Positions 56,056 to 64,000 of a stretch of DNA of 64,000 nt are shown here, piece by piece. The position numbers and the translations under genes are program-made. How positions within the stretch are numbered: position 1 is the first letter of the stretch; every line of letters begins with the position of its first letter. The stretch spans positions 12,191 through 76,190 of the forward strand of contig PBVQ01000001.1 in the NCBI GenBank assembly GCA_002728715.1. Reading direction: 5' to 3'. The notes below the pieces were generated by a model, which was given only the letters and a program-made list of their open reading frames with translations, ran no database searches and was not told the DNA's origin. The stretch is from Dehalococcoidia bacterium (lineage in GTDB: Bacteria; Chloroflexota; Dehalococcoidia; Lucifugimonadales; Lucifugimonadaceae).

Positions 56056-57216
56056 ATGAAAATAAAAAAAATTGAATCATTTAATGTTAGAGGTGAAAGT
56101 GGGAGAATATATTTTATAGTAAAAGTAAGTACAAATACTGAGTATTATGGATTAGGAGAAGTTGGTATAAAAGGTTGGGGATCTGCAATAATGAGTGCAG
56201 TTGACCACTTGTCAGAAATACTTATTGATGAAGATCCTTGGGAATCTGAAAAACTATGGCAAAAAATGTTTAGGGGTGGATTTTTCCCAGCAGATACAGT
56301 TTACTCTTGTGCGATCTCAGCTATAGACATTGCTCTTTGGGATATAAAAGGAAAATCTATAGATAAGCCTGTATATAAGTTATTAGGAGGCCCAGTTAGA
56401 GATAAAGTTATTTCTTATCCTCATGTACAAGGAATAAATATCCCAGATTTGTTAGAAAGTGCAAAAAAACACATTGATGCCGGCTGGAAATTTCTTAGAT
56501 GGCATCAATTAGAAACTGAACCTTTTGATAAAAATAATAATGCAACGTTTGATCCACTAAAATCAATTCAGATATCTATAAATTCTTTTGAAGAAGTGAG
56601 AAAAAACTTTGGAAATGATATTCAATTATGCTTTGATGTTCATACAAGATTAAATCCAACATTGACAATTGAAATGTGTAAAGAATTAGAAAAATATAAA
56701 CCGTTTTTTATTGAAGATCCAACCAGATCTGAAAATCCCGATGTGTACAAACTCTTAAGAAAAAAAATAAACTTACCGTTAGCCGCAGGAGAACAATGGG
56801 GTTCAAAGTGGCCATTTAGACAGGTAATAGAAGAAGATCTAATAGATTATGCAAGAATAGATCTATGTATCGTTGGAGGAATTACTGAAGCCTTAAAAAT
56901 TACACATTGGGCAGAAACTCATTACATTGATATAGTTCCTCACAATCCTCTAGGGCCAGTTAGTGCAGCAGCCTGCGTTTCTTTGTGCATGGCATCAACC
57001 AATGTAGGGGTTCAAGAAATGCCTACAAAACCTGGTTCACTAGACAACAAATTATTTCCTAAGCAAATAGAGTGGGATGAAGGGTATTCATGGTGTCCTG
57101 ATGTGCCTGGATTGGGAGTAGATTTCAGTATTGAAGAAGCAGAAAGATGTGCAGTAGAACCATCAAGGTCAGGTGGTAATTTATATAGACCAGATGGGTC
57201 ATTTACAAATTGGTAA
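56056..57216 (+). CDS. Mandelate racemase/muconate lactonizing-family protein (copy 1 of tandem pair)
   Basis: A 386-residue enolase-superfamily protein. Metal ligands fall in CFDVHTR, FFIEDPTRSE and AAGEQW; the general-acid histidine is in DIVPHNPLGPVS; the barrel's second-strand lysine position reads LRWHQ, unlike KxK racemases. This pattern suggests a D-galactonate/mannonate-type sugar-acid dehydratase. It shares very high identity with the next gene, 16 bases downstream. It starts with ATG at 56056; the leader has no confident -10/-35. Confidence 0.9.
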   Translation: MKIKKIESFNVRGESGRIYFIVKVSTNTEYYGLGEVGIKGWGSAIMSAVDHLSEILIDEDPWESEKLWQKMFRGGFFPADTVYSCAISAIDIALWDIKGKSIDKPVYKLLGGPVRDKVISYPHVQGINIPDLLESAKKHIDAGWKFLRWHQLETEPFDKNNNATFDPLKSIQISINSFEEVRKNFGNDIQLCFDVHTRLNPTLTIEMCKELEKYKPFFIEDPTRSENPDVYKLLRKKINLPLAAGEQWGSKWPFRQVIEEDLIDYARIDLCIVGGITEALKITHWAETHYIDIVPHNPLGPVSAAACVSLCMASTNVGVQEMPTKPGSLDNKLFPKQIEWDEGYSWCPDVPGLGVDFSIEEAERCAVEPSRSGGNLYRPDGSFTNW

Positions 57217-57232
57217 AAGAAAGGAAAATGTA

Positions 57233-58417
57233 ATGAAAGTTACACAAATTAGAAGTTTCCCGGTAACAGACAAAGAAGGAAGATCTTATTTTATAGTAAG
57301 AGTAGATACAGACGCAGGACATCACGGTCTTGGTGAAGTGGGAATTAGAAATTGGGGTAAGGCTGTAAAAAATGCTATAGATCATCTGAGTGAATTGGTG
57401 ATTGGATCTGATCCATGGGAAACAGAAAAATTATGGCAAATGATGTTTAGGGGAGGTTTTTTTCCTGCAGACAAAGTTTACTCATGTGCGATATCTGCAA
57501 TTGACATAGCACTTTGGGATATAAAGGGTAAATCAGTTAATATGCCAGTTTATAAGCTCTTAGGAGGCCCTGTAAGAAATAAAGTTATTTCATACCCACA
57601 TACTCAAGGAAAAACAATAGATGAGTTGATTGAAAACTGTAAAAAAGCAGTAGATGACGGATGGAAATTTGTACGTTGGGGTCAACCAGAAACTGAGGGT
57701 AAATTAGAAGTACCATCAAGTGCAGCTCCATGGAATCAACCTACAAAATTAGAACCTTTAGAATCTATGAAAATTGCGGTAGAAATGATGAGTAAAGTAA
57801 GAGATGCTGTAGGACCTGATATACAAATGACATTTGATGTTCACACAAGACTAGACACCGCACATGTCATATCAATGTGTAAGGAACTTGAGCAATTTAA
57901 GCCATTTTTTATAGAAGATCCAATAAGATCAGAAAATCAAAATACTTATAGAATAATAAGAGACAAAATTAATCTACCATTAGCTGCTGGCGAGCAATGG
58001 GCTTCAAAATGGCCTTTTAGACAAGTCATAGAAGAAGATCTAATAGATTATGCAAGAATAGATCTATGTATAGTAGGAGGACTTACTGAAGCTCTAAAAA
58101 TTACTCATTGGGCTGAAACCCATTATATTGATATAGTGCCTCATAATCCACTTGGACCAGTTAGTGCAGCAGCATGCGTATCTTTATGTATGGCTTCAAC
58201 AAATGTAGGAGTTCAAGAAATGCCCAAAAAACCAGGTTCTTTTTCAAATGACCTATTTCCTAAACAAATTGAGTGGGAGGATGGATATTCGTGGTGTCCG
58301 GATAAACCAGGTTTAGGTGTAGAATTTGATATTGAAGTTGCAGAAAATTCCTATTCTGAGCCTCATGGCTGGCCTGCATTTTATGAAAGAAATGATGGGG
58401 CATTTACTAATTGGTAA
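57233..58417 (+). CDS. Mandelate racemase/muconate lactonizing-family protein (copy 2 of tandem pair)
   Basis: A 394-residue paralogue of the preceding gene, started at the ATG at 57233 with an AAGGA site; an in-frame opening from 57173 lies inside copy 1. It keeps the same metal ligands (TFDVHTR, FFIEDPIRSE, AAGEQW) and PHNPLGPVS histidine. A run of 74 residues around the C-terminal half of the barrel differs at a single position (I/L) from copy 1. It has a longer loop (EGKLEVPSSAAPWNQPTKLE region) near residue 165, which may change substrate preference. Confidence 0.9.
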   Translation: MKVTQIRSFPVTDKEGRSYFIVRVDTDAGHHGLGEVGIRNWGKAVKNAIDHLSELVIGSDPWETEKLWQMMFRGGFFPADKVYSCAISAIDIALWDIKGKSVNMPVYKLLGGPVRNKVISYPHTQGKTIDELIENCKKAVDDGWKFVRWGQPETEGKLEVPSSAAPWNQPTKLEPLESMKIAVEMMSKVRDAVGPDIQMTFDVHTRLDTAHVISMCKELEQFKPFFIEDPIRSENQNTYRIIRDKINLPLAAGEQWASKWPFRQVIEEDLIDYARIDLCIVGGLTEALKITHWAETHYIDIVPHNPLGPVSAAACVSLCMASTNVGVQEMPKKPGSFSNDLFPKQIEWEDGYSWCPDKPGLGVEFDIEVAENSYSEPHGWPAFYERNDGAFTNW

Positions 58418-58428
58418 ACTAAAGTATA

Positions 58429-58698
58429 ATGTTTTTTTTGTATACACCATCAATATATGGATTTGCTAGCGCTTTTATTTTCCTAATTTTGGCAATATCT
58501 TCAATTAATGAAGACTCTTTGCTAAAAGCAACAGGATGGATAACTTTAACTACTTCATACATAATTAAGCATTTACCTAAGTTTTTTGTATTAAGATTTG
58601 TTAATTTATTCGCATTAATACTATTATTAATCGGCTTTACTATCATTTTTTATGTCTATAGTGATGAGATAAAATTCTTAAAAGACTTAATAAATTAA
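58429..58698 (+). CDS. Small membrane protein of unknown function
   Basis: An 89-residue protein with two strong hydrophobic segments (about 4-25 and 58-78) and a weaker middle one. It starts at ATG 12 bases after the dehydratase stop, with only a weak ribosome site, and its stop interlocks with the convergent SDR gene (shared TTAA). Unrecognised. Its tight spacing supports it as real and co-transcribed with the dehydratase pair; size and composition alone would not. Confidence 0.5.
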   Translation: MFFLYTPSIYGFASAFIFLILAISSINEDSLLKATGWITLTTSYIIKHLPKFFVLRFVNLFALILLLIGFTIIFYVYSDEIKFLKDLIN

Positions 58699-59459
58699 TC
58701 TATCATTAAACCACCGTCAATTACTAACTGTGTTCCAGTTACATATGAAGATTCTTTTGATGCTAAAAATAATGCACCATAAGCAATCTCTTTAGGATCT
58801 CCCATTCTCTTTAAGAGAGCATCTTGCCCAAACTCTTTATATGCTTCATCTGGATTCAATCCCAGTGATTTAATATGCTTGTCAGTTGCTCTTGTCCTAA
58901 TTGAACCAGGGCATATTGAGTTTACTCTTATGTTATACTCTGCAAGATCCATGGCTAAACACCTAGTTAATTGAATAACGGCCCCCTTTGATGTGTTATA
59001 TGGAACAAATTCAGGCTGAGCAATAAATGATGATACTGATGCTATATTAATTATGGAGCTATCATTATTCTTCTTTAATGAATCTAGTGAATGCTTAACA
59101 CAGTTAGCATAACCTATCACATTAACCCCAAGTACCTTTTCCCAATCTTTTATTTCTATGTTTTCAATTTTTCCAAATACAAAAGCAGCAGCGTTATTCA
59201 CTAAAATATTTACCTCAGCAATTTTACTTAAGGCATTTTTCATCATATTTTTTACTGATTCTTCATTCGATGTATCCACGGGAATGTAAAAACTATTTCC
59301 ATTATTAGAATTAATTAAATCAACTGTTTCCTTACCTGCATCCTGTTCAATATCAGCGACTATTACATTTGCACCTTCCTCTGCAAATAGACATGCTATT
59401 GCCCTTCCAATACCATTACCTCCACCTGTTACTATTGCGTTTCTATTTCTTAATCTCAT
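58695..59459 (-). CDS. Short-chain dehydrogenase/reductase
   Basis: A 254-residue classical SDR from the ATG at 59459, chosen because GGAG sits 8 bases upstream; the in-frame TTG 4 codons earlier has none. TGGGNGIG cofactor motif, NNAAA in place of NNAG, catalytic Ser in NIASVSS and YNTSK are present, ending VTGTQLVIDGG. Likely acts on a sugar or hydroxy acid made by the neighbouring dehydratases (inference from position). Confidence 0.9.
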   Translation of the reverse strand: MRLRNRNAIVTGGGNGIGRAIACLFAEEGANVIVADIEQDAGKETVDLINSNNGNSFYIPVDTSNEESVKNMMKNALSKIAEVNILVNNAAAFVFGKIENIEIKDWEKVLGVNVIGYANCVKHSLDSLKKNNDSSIINIASVSSFIAQPEFVPYNTSKGAVIQLTRCLAMDLAEYNIRVNSICPGSIRTRATDKHIKSLGLNPDEAYKEFGQDALLKRMGDPKEIAYGALFLASKESSYVTGTQLVIDGGLMID

Positions 59460-59486
59460 AATTTGCTCCAAAAAATATATTAACTG

Positions 59487-59515
59487 TTGATAATTTTATA
59501 GTATAAAATTATATT
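59487..59515 (+). promoter_or_regulatory. Sigma70-type promoter for the molybdoenzyme-flavin reductase pair
   Basis: TTGATA (59487-59492) and TATATT (59510-59515) are spaced 17 bases apart. The predicted leader is about 28 bases and ends in a GAGGTG ribosome site before the ATG at 59550. Confidence 0.5.
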
Positions 59516-59549
59516 TATAACATAGAAAATGTTTACTTAAGAGGTGCTT

Positions 59550-60146
59550 ATGATCAATGAAGGTTTTGGTCAAAACAAAAGTAAAAACGAAAAAATCCCC
59601 CCCGGACAATATCTAGAAAAATCTTTTCCCATACTGTCTGCTGGCCCAACTGTTCATATTAATAAGGAATCATGGGATTTTACTATACATGAAAATGATA
59701 CAATAATTTCAAAAATTTCATGGGAAGACTTAAATAATTTTCCCAAAAAAGAAATAAATACTGACATTCATTGTGTTACAAAATGGTCTAAACTAGAAAC
59801 TAATTGGGAAGGAGTATCTTTCAAAGATATATTCGAAACTGTTCCAATTAAGAAAAAATATAGATATATCATGGCTTATTCAGAGGGTGGATACACTACT
59901 AATGTACCCTTAATTGATATCCTTGATGACAAAGGTTTTCTAGCTTACAAGTATGATAAAAAAGATATTACTCCTGAGCATGGAGGTCCAGTGAGATTAT
60001 TCATACCTCATTTATATTTTTGGAAATCAGCAAAGTGGATTCGAGGAATAAAATTGCTAGAAAATGACCAGCCTGGGTTTTGGGAAAAATATGGCTACCA
60101 TATGTATGGTGACCCCTGGAAAGAACAAAGATACCAGGGTGACTGA
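59550..60146 (+). CDS. Cytoplasmic sulfite-oxidase-family molybdopterin enzyme
   Basis: A 198-residue protein of the sulfite oxidase/YedY (MsrP) molybdopterin fold. The molybdenum-ligand cysteine is Cys75 in IHCVTKWS, and TPEHGGPVRLFIPHLYFWKSAKW is the typical cofactor-binding block, spelled here in part. It lacks the twin-arginine signal of YedY and the haem domain of animal enzymes, so it stays in the cytoplasm. Start chosen at ATG 59550, supported by GAGGTG; a GTG at 59544 is in frame. The overlapping downstream flavin reductase is its likely electron partner. Substrate unknown. Confidence 0.88.
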   Translation: MINEGFGQNKSKNEKIPPGQYLEKSFPILSAGPTVHINKESWDFTIHENDTIISKISWEDLNNFPKKEINTDIHCVTKWSKLETNWEGVSFKDIFETVPIKKKYRYIMAYSEGGYTTNVPLIDILDDKGFLAYKYDKKDITPEHGGPVRLFIPHLYFWKSAKWIRGIKLLENDQPGFWEKYGYHMYGDPWKEQRYQGD

Positions 60147-60867
60147 GAGCAGAAAATTACTTTGGGAATTGGGAAAAGTAATCGATATTAAATCAATTTC
60201 CCCAAAAGTTAAGTTATTTACTATTGAAACAAAAAAACCACATCGTATAGAACCAGGTCAACATTTTGATATAAAACTCACATCAGATTCAGGTTACGTA
60301 GCCCAAAGAAGTTATTCTGTAATATCTGATTCAAATTACACAAATCAATTTGAATTTGGTATATCTAAAATTACTGATGGTGAGGTTTCAAAATATTTAC
60401 ATGAAAAATTATCAATATCTCAAAATTTATTAATTAGAGGCCCAATAGGAAAATATTTTAATCTAAATAAAACTACTGAATCAGTAATTCTTATAGCAGG
60501 AGGCATAGGAATTACGCCTTTTATTTTTTATCTTAGACAAAAAAATTACAAGAATAAAATATCACTAATATATAGTGCTAAAAATCAAGAAGAATTTCTT
60601 TTTAAAAAAGAGTTAGAAAATAAAAATAAATTATATAAAAACTTTAGTCTTATAGTTACATTAACTAAAGAAAATAAAGAAACATGGAAAGGCTTAGATT
60701 CAAGAATAAATAGCAAAATTTTAAAAAAAACAATAAAAAATCATTTAGGCATCAAGACAACTTATTTTGTTTGTGGAGGTAGTAATTTTGTAGAAAATAT
60801 AAGTAGCAAGTTGATCAGAGTTGGAATTGAGTACCAAGATATAAAAATTGAAAGATTTGGACCTTAA
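60139..60867 (+). CDS. FAD/NAD(P)-binding ferredoxin-reductase-type oxidoreductase
   Basis: A 242-residue flavoprotein when started at GTG 60139, overlapping the molybdoenzyme stop by 8 bases; earlier in-frame ATGs at 60106 or 60064 are alternatives with longer overlap. FAD motif QRSYSVIS, NAD-binding GGIGITPF and terminal FVCGGSNFVENI are seen. It ends right after the NAD domain with no 2Fe-2S domain. It would pass NAD(P)H electrons to or from the molybdoenzyme. Its stop interlocks with the protease gene (shared TTAA). Confidence 0.85.
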   Translation: MTESRKLLWELGKVIDIKSISPKVKLFTIETKKPHRIEPGQHFDIKLTSDSGYVAQRSYSVISDSNYTNQFEFGISKITDGEVSKYLHEKLSISQNLLIRGPIGKYFNLNKTTESVILIAGGIGITPFIFYLRQKNYKNKISLIYSAKNQEEFLFKKELENKNKLYKNFSLIVTLTKENKETWKGLDSRINSKILKKTIKNHLGIKTTYFVCGGSNFVENISSKLIRVGIEYQDIKIERFGP

Positions 60868-62390
60868 TTTAATTTAGAAGGTTTATATGAAATCAATGTA
60901 TCAGTAATAGCCTTACGATAAGGTATTGTTGTAGATAAATTCCAGATACTATTAGGGCAATACATAGTTACTCGCCATAATCTGTCATTTTTATAGAATA
61001 AATGAGTAATATCATTCCATAGAACTCCATCTGTGTAAAACTGATGAATTATTTCCAAACCTTTCAACATATTTGATTGTTCAAAGGTTTCTTCGTCTTC
61101 TGCATAATTTCGATAAATTTCTGACTGACCTATGTATTCCATAAATAATTGCCAGGATTCACCTGAGTATTCCCACCTAGTAGACCAATCACTAATGTCA
61201 AAAAATCCAGGAGTATCATCATTGGGTTGAATTCGCATCCAACAACTTGTAGCTTGATGTAACAAACTAACTGACGCTGGATTAGTTGTATCTAATATCC
61301 AATCTATGGGTGCGTTAACCTTATAACCAAAAGCTTCTGATATATAAATACCATTTTCTGTGTCCGGATGTGGCTCAGGACTCAAAGATTCATTTTGGGA
61401 ATTAGAGTTTGAATTAGTTATACCTAAAAGTGTTGATACAGAAATAGCAAATCCAATTCCTTCAGTGGGAACTCCTGATTCAGAATTTATAACTTTGTAA
61501 GTGTTTATTCCTGCTAATTTTCCAGACATTAGTAAAAGAGGGCCACCACTATTCCCAGGATTTATTGCTGCATCTGTTTGAATTACGTTACGGTCGCTAT
61601 CTGATTCATACTCAACTCCAGAAACTATTCCCTTAGATACTCGGATTGAAGAAGCACCTAGGGGATAACCTAAAGCAGCCACAGTTTCTCCAAGCTTTAT
61701 TTCTTGTTCATTTGCAAAATCTATAGAAGAAAATTCGGATGAACAACAAATTTTTACAATAGCAATATCTTTTTGAACATCTATAGTCATCACTTCCCCT
61801 GAAAAATTTTGTACATCTGATAAAAGAACATCTACATTTGATGAGTATCCGACAACATGTTGATTCGTAAGAATAAATGCATTCTCTCCTGATAATTCAT
61901 AAATTACTCCTGAGCCAACTCCGTTTGCTGATGAAATCTTAACGACTGATTTTGAGGCTTTGGATACTAACTCTGCTAAACTCAATTCATCCGATTGAGA
62001 AATAGGAGCTGGGATTGGTGTAGGTGTAGAAATTGGGACCATAGTTGGGGTTGGAGTAGCTAAGGGTGTGGGAGTTAATATAACCTCCTTTACTATTACC
62101 GGCATTGGAGTTGCAGTTGGCATAAGAGTTGCAGTTGGTAGCGGAGTTGGCTCTGGTAAAGATGTTATAGTTCCTACAACAGAATTAATTAAATCTTTTT
62201 CTGATTTTTCAATTGATTCAACCGTTACTTCTACTAAAAATTCTACAGTTGCCTCAATATTAGTTTCATCCTCGAATATTTTTTCAGATGTTTTTTGTAC
62301 TATTTCAGAATTATCACATGAAAACAATATTGATAATATTATCGACGTGATTATAATTACTGTAAATTTATTTTTAAATTTTCTTAACAT
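60864..62390 (-). CDS. HtrA-like trypsin-family lipoprotein protease
   Basis: A 508-residue serine protease. An N-terminal lipoprotein signal ends at Cys25 (ILFSC). A Thr/Pro-rich linker spans about 77-132. The chymotrypsin-like domain has His178 (TNQHVVG), Asp208 (KDIAIV) and Ser281 (GNSGGP), as in DegP/HtrA. No PDZ domain follows; instead a C-terminal domain of about 165 residues with many tryptophans (about 340-505) is unrecognised. It probably sits on the outer face of the membrane. Divergent from the sulfatase gene. Confidence 0.9.
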   Translation of the reverse strand: MLRKFKNKFTVIIITSIILSILFSCDNSEIVQKTSEKIFEDETNIEATVEFLVEVTVESIEKSEKDLINSVVGTITSLPEPTPLPTATLMPTATPMPVIVKEVILTPTPLATPTPTMVPISTPTPIPAPISQSDELSLAELVSKASKSVVKISSANGVGSGVIYELSGENAFILTNQHVVGYSSNVDVLLSDVQNFSGEVMTIDVQKDIAIVKICCSSEFSSIDFANEQEIKLGETVAALGYPLGASSIRVSKGIVSGVEYESDSDRNVIQTDAAINPGNSGGPLLLMSGKLAGINTYKVINSESGVPTEGIGFAISVSTLLGITNSNSNSQNESLSPEPHPDTENGIYISEAFGYKVNAPIDWILDTTNPASVSLLHQATSCWMRIQPNDDTPGFFDISDWSTRWEYSGESWQLFMEYIGQSEIYRNYAEDEETFEQSNMLKGLEIIHQFYTDGVLWNDITHLFYKNDRLWRVTMYCPNSIWNLSTTIPYRKAITDTLISYKPSKLN

Positions 62391-62444
62391 AACAACTTTA
62401 ATAATAATTCTACTTTATAAAGAAATTATCGGGGTGTACAAATT

Positions 62445-64000
62445 ATGAACCAAAAACCAAACATTATCTTAATTTTAGCTGATGATATGGGTTTTTCTGA
62501 TCTTGGTTGCTTTGGATCAGAAATAAAAACACCAAACTTAGACAAATTAGCAAAAAATGGACTAAAATTTTCCCAAATGTATAATACCGCAAGATGTTGC
62601 CCTTCAAGAGCATCACTTTTAACAGGTGTATACCCTCATCAAGCAGGTATTGGTCATATGGTAGGAAATTATGGAATAAGCGAGTATCAAGGTTACCTTA
62701 GTAACAATACAGCTACAATAGCAGAAGTATTACGAACAGGTGGATATAGAACACAAATGTCTGGTAAATGGCATGTTGGGGGTACTGCTCCATTAAATGA
62801 CGATGAAAATTGGAATCCAGGAGACAAGGAACATCCAACTCCAAATCAAAGAGGATTTGATCATTTCTGGGGAACAATGGCTGGTGGAGGAAATTATTTT
62901 TCACCAAAAACCTTAATGGATAATGATGAAAAAATTGAAGTAGATACGCATGATTTTTACTATACAGAAAAAATTACCGATCACGCAGTAGAAATGATAA
63001 ATGAATCTGTAAATGATTCTAAACCTTTTTTTTCATACATAGCGTACACTGCACCTCATTGGCCATTACATGCAAAAAAAGATGATATTGAAAAATACCA
63101 AAATGTCTATGACAATGGTTGGGATAAATTACGCCAAGAAAGGTATAAAAACTTAAGGAATCTTGGAATAATTAAAGAATCTTGGAATATAAGTGAAAGA
63201 GATAAAGATGCAGAAAAGTGGGAAAATGTAGAGCACAAAGAATGGGAAGCCTCAAGAATGCAAGTTTATGCTGCTCAGATAGACAACCTAGATCAAGGAG
63301 TTGGAAGAATCGTAGAATCTTTAGAAAAAAATAATATAAGAAATAATACTATAATTATGTTTCTTTCAGATAATGGAGGTTGCGCTGAATTTTTAGCAGA
63401 AGACACAAATACCCCTGATAATTTAATGTTTGATGTGCCACTATGGGATGGCACTAAACTCAAAATGGGTAATAACCCAAATATCAAGCCTGGAGATAGA
63501 GATACATTTCAAAGTTACGACATTGGTTGGTCAAACGCATCCAATACTCCATTCAGACTCCATAAAAGATGGGTGCATGAAGGAGGAATATCTACACCAT
63601 TTATAATTAATTGGCCAGAAAAAATTAGAATGAACAACATAATTGAACGCACATCACATATCATGGATATTTCTGCGACTATATATGATATCGCGGAAAT
63701 AAGTTATCCGAGTTCTATAAAATCAAACTCTATAATTAAGCTTGAAGGTGAAAGTTTCTATGAAAATTTATTCGAAAATGAAAAACAAAATAGAAGTAAA
63801 ACTATTTTTTGGGAACACGAAGGTAATAAAGCTGTTAGAAAAGGAAAATGGAAACTAGTATGTGAAGAAAATACTCGATGGGAACTCTACGATATGATTG
63901 ATGATAGAACAGAACTCAATGATCTATCCGACAAATTTCCTGAAATAGTTAATGAACTAAATAATGAGTATATTGATTGGTCAAAAAGAATTAGGGTACT
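62445..64000 (+). CDS. Arylsulfatase-type sulfatase (cut by window end)
   Basis: An alkaline-phosphatase-fold sulfatase open from ATG 62445 to the window end (518 codons visible). N-terminal NIILILADDMGFSDLG holds the metal aspartates (Asp13, Asp14). The formylglycine motif is CxPSR at Cys51 (CCPSRASLLTG), followed by SGKWHVG. FLSDNGG later supplies further metal ligands. It hydrolyses sulfate esters, likely from sulfated polysaccharides or small aryl sulfates. It would need a formylglycine-generating enzyme, not in this window. No N-terminal signal is evident, so it may act inside the cell. A GGGGTG ribosome site precedes the start. Confidence 0.92.
   Translation, partial: MNQKPNIILILADDMGFSDLGCFGSEIKTPNLDKLAKNGLKFSQMYNTARCCPSRASLLTGVYPHQAGIGHMVGNYGISEYQGYLSNNTATIAEVLRTGGYRTQMSGKWHVGGTAPLNDDENWNPGDKEHPTPNQRGFDHFWGTMAGGGNYFSPKTLMDNDEKIEVDTHDFYYTEKITDHAVEMINESVNDSKPFFSYIAYTAPHWPLHAKKDDIEKYQNVYDNGWDKLRQERYKNLRNLGIIKESWNISERDKDAEKWENVEHKEWEASRMQVYAAQIDNLDQGVGRIVESLEKNNIRNNTIIMFLSDNGGCAEFLAEDTNTPDNLMFDVPLWDGTKLKMGNNPNIKPGDRDTFQSYDIGWSNASNTPFRLHKRWVHEGGISTPFIINWPEKIRMNNIIERTSHIMDISATIYDIAEISYPSSIKSNSIIKLEGESFYENLFENEKQNRSKTIFWEHEGNKAVRKGKWKLVCEENTRWELYDMIDDRTELNDLSDKFPEIVNELNNEYIDWSKRIRV

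Noticed and set aside
62068-62448. Plus-strand 126-codon frame with GVG repeats
   Set aside because: Antisense of the Thr/Pro-rich linker of the protease lipoprotein; the repeats mirror that linker.
1-64000. tRNA, rRNA, CRISPR, insertion sequence or prophage
   Set aside because: No G+C-rich structured stretches, no direct-repeat arrays, no transposase, integrase or phage genes were seen in any frame or gap.

Overview
The window is a very compact, strongly A+T-rich bacterial chromosome segment. It carries about 65 protein genes, no gap longer than about 170 bases, and no RNA genes, insertion sequences, prophage or CRISPR arrays that I could see. The gene mix suggests a marine, free-living, aerobic heterotroph of the Chloroflexota, most like the SAR202 cluster. 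The supporting features are many short-chain dehydrogenases, several mandelate-racemase/enolase-superfamily sugar-acid dehydratases, an arylsulfatase, a non-classical succinate dehydrogenase and a complex I operon without the NADH module. This placement is inference; no 16S or other decisive marker is present.

Layout. 1-5.7 kb: oxidoreductases (a cut-off zinc alcohol dehydrogenase, a Gfo/Idh/MocA enzyme, an FMN alpha-hydroxy-acid dehydrogenase, a class V aminotransferase, two SDRs). 5.75-9.1 kb, minus strand: PLP aminotransferase, class I aldolase and M20 amidohydrolase. 9.3-10.8 kb: the housekeeping sigma factor RpoD. 10.8-13.7 kb, minus: a TIM-barrel sugar isomerase/epimerase with two NHL-repeat proteins. 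13.8-18.1 kb: two MFS transporters flanking fumarase and a RidA protein. 18.1-19.7 kb, minus: two genes that together match the two halves of eukaryotic D-glutamate cyclase. 19.8-23.8 kb: an enolase-superfamily dehydratase, an SDR, glycyl-tRNA synthetase and a small membrane protein. 23.8-25.1 kb, minus: folP-folK. 25.3-31.8 kb: a six-gene plus-strand run of acyl-CoA carboxylase beta subunit, MazG-like protein, an unrecognised 455-residue protein, malate dehydrogenase, SDR and M81 peptidase-like protein.

31.8-47.5 kb is one unbroken minus-strand block of nuoABCDHIJK, a small DUF2007-like gene, nuoLMN, nadK, a NUDIX hydrolase and sdhA-sdhB-sdhE. It carries respiratory complexes I and II together. 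47.7-51.7 kb: alcohol dehydrogenase, a CxxC SelW-like protein, an acetyltransferase, threonine synthase and lipB. 51.8-55.9 kb: two tandem cyclophilins (one a lipoprotein), a large membrane-anchored VWA-like protein and a small multi-pass membrane protein. 56-59.5 kb: two tandem enolase-superfamily paralogues, a small membrane protein and an SDR. 59.5-64 kb: a cytosolic sulfite-oxidase-family molybdoenzyme with a flavin reductase, an HtrA-like lipoprotein protease and a sulfatase cut by the window end.

Working together, the catabolic genes (sulfatase, sugar-acid dehydratases, SDRs, alpha-hydroxy-acid oxidation, carboxylase) would feed acids into a TCA segment (fumarase, malate dehydrogenase, succinate dehydrogenase) and a quinone-reducing respiratory chain. 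Gene packing is extreme. All eleven convergent junctions are within 10 bases of each other or overlapping, most operon neighbours overlap by 1 to 11 bases, and TTG starts are common.
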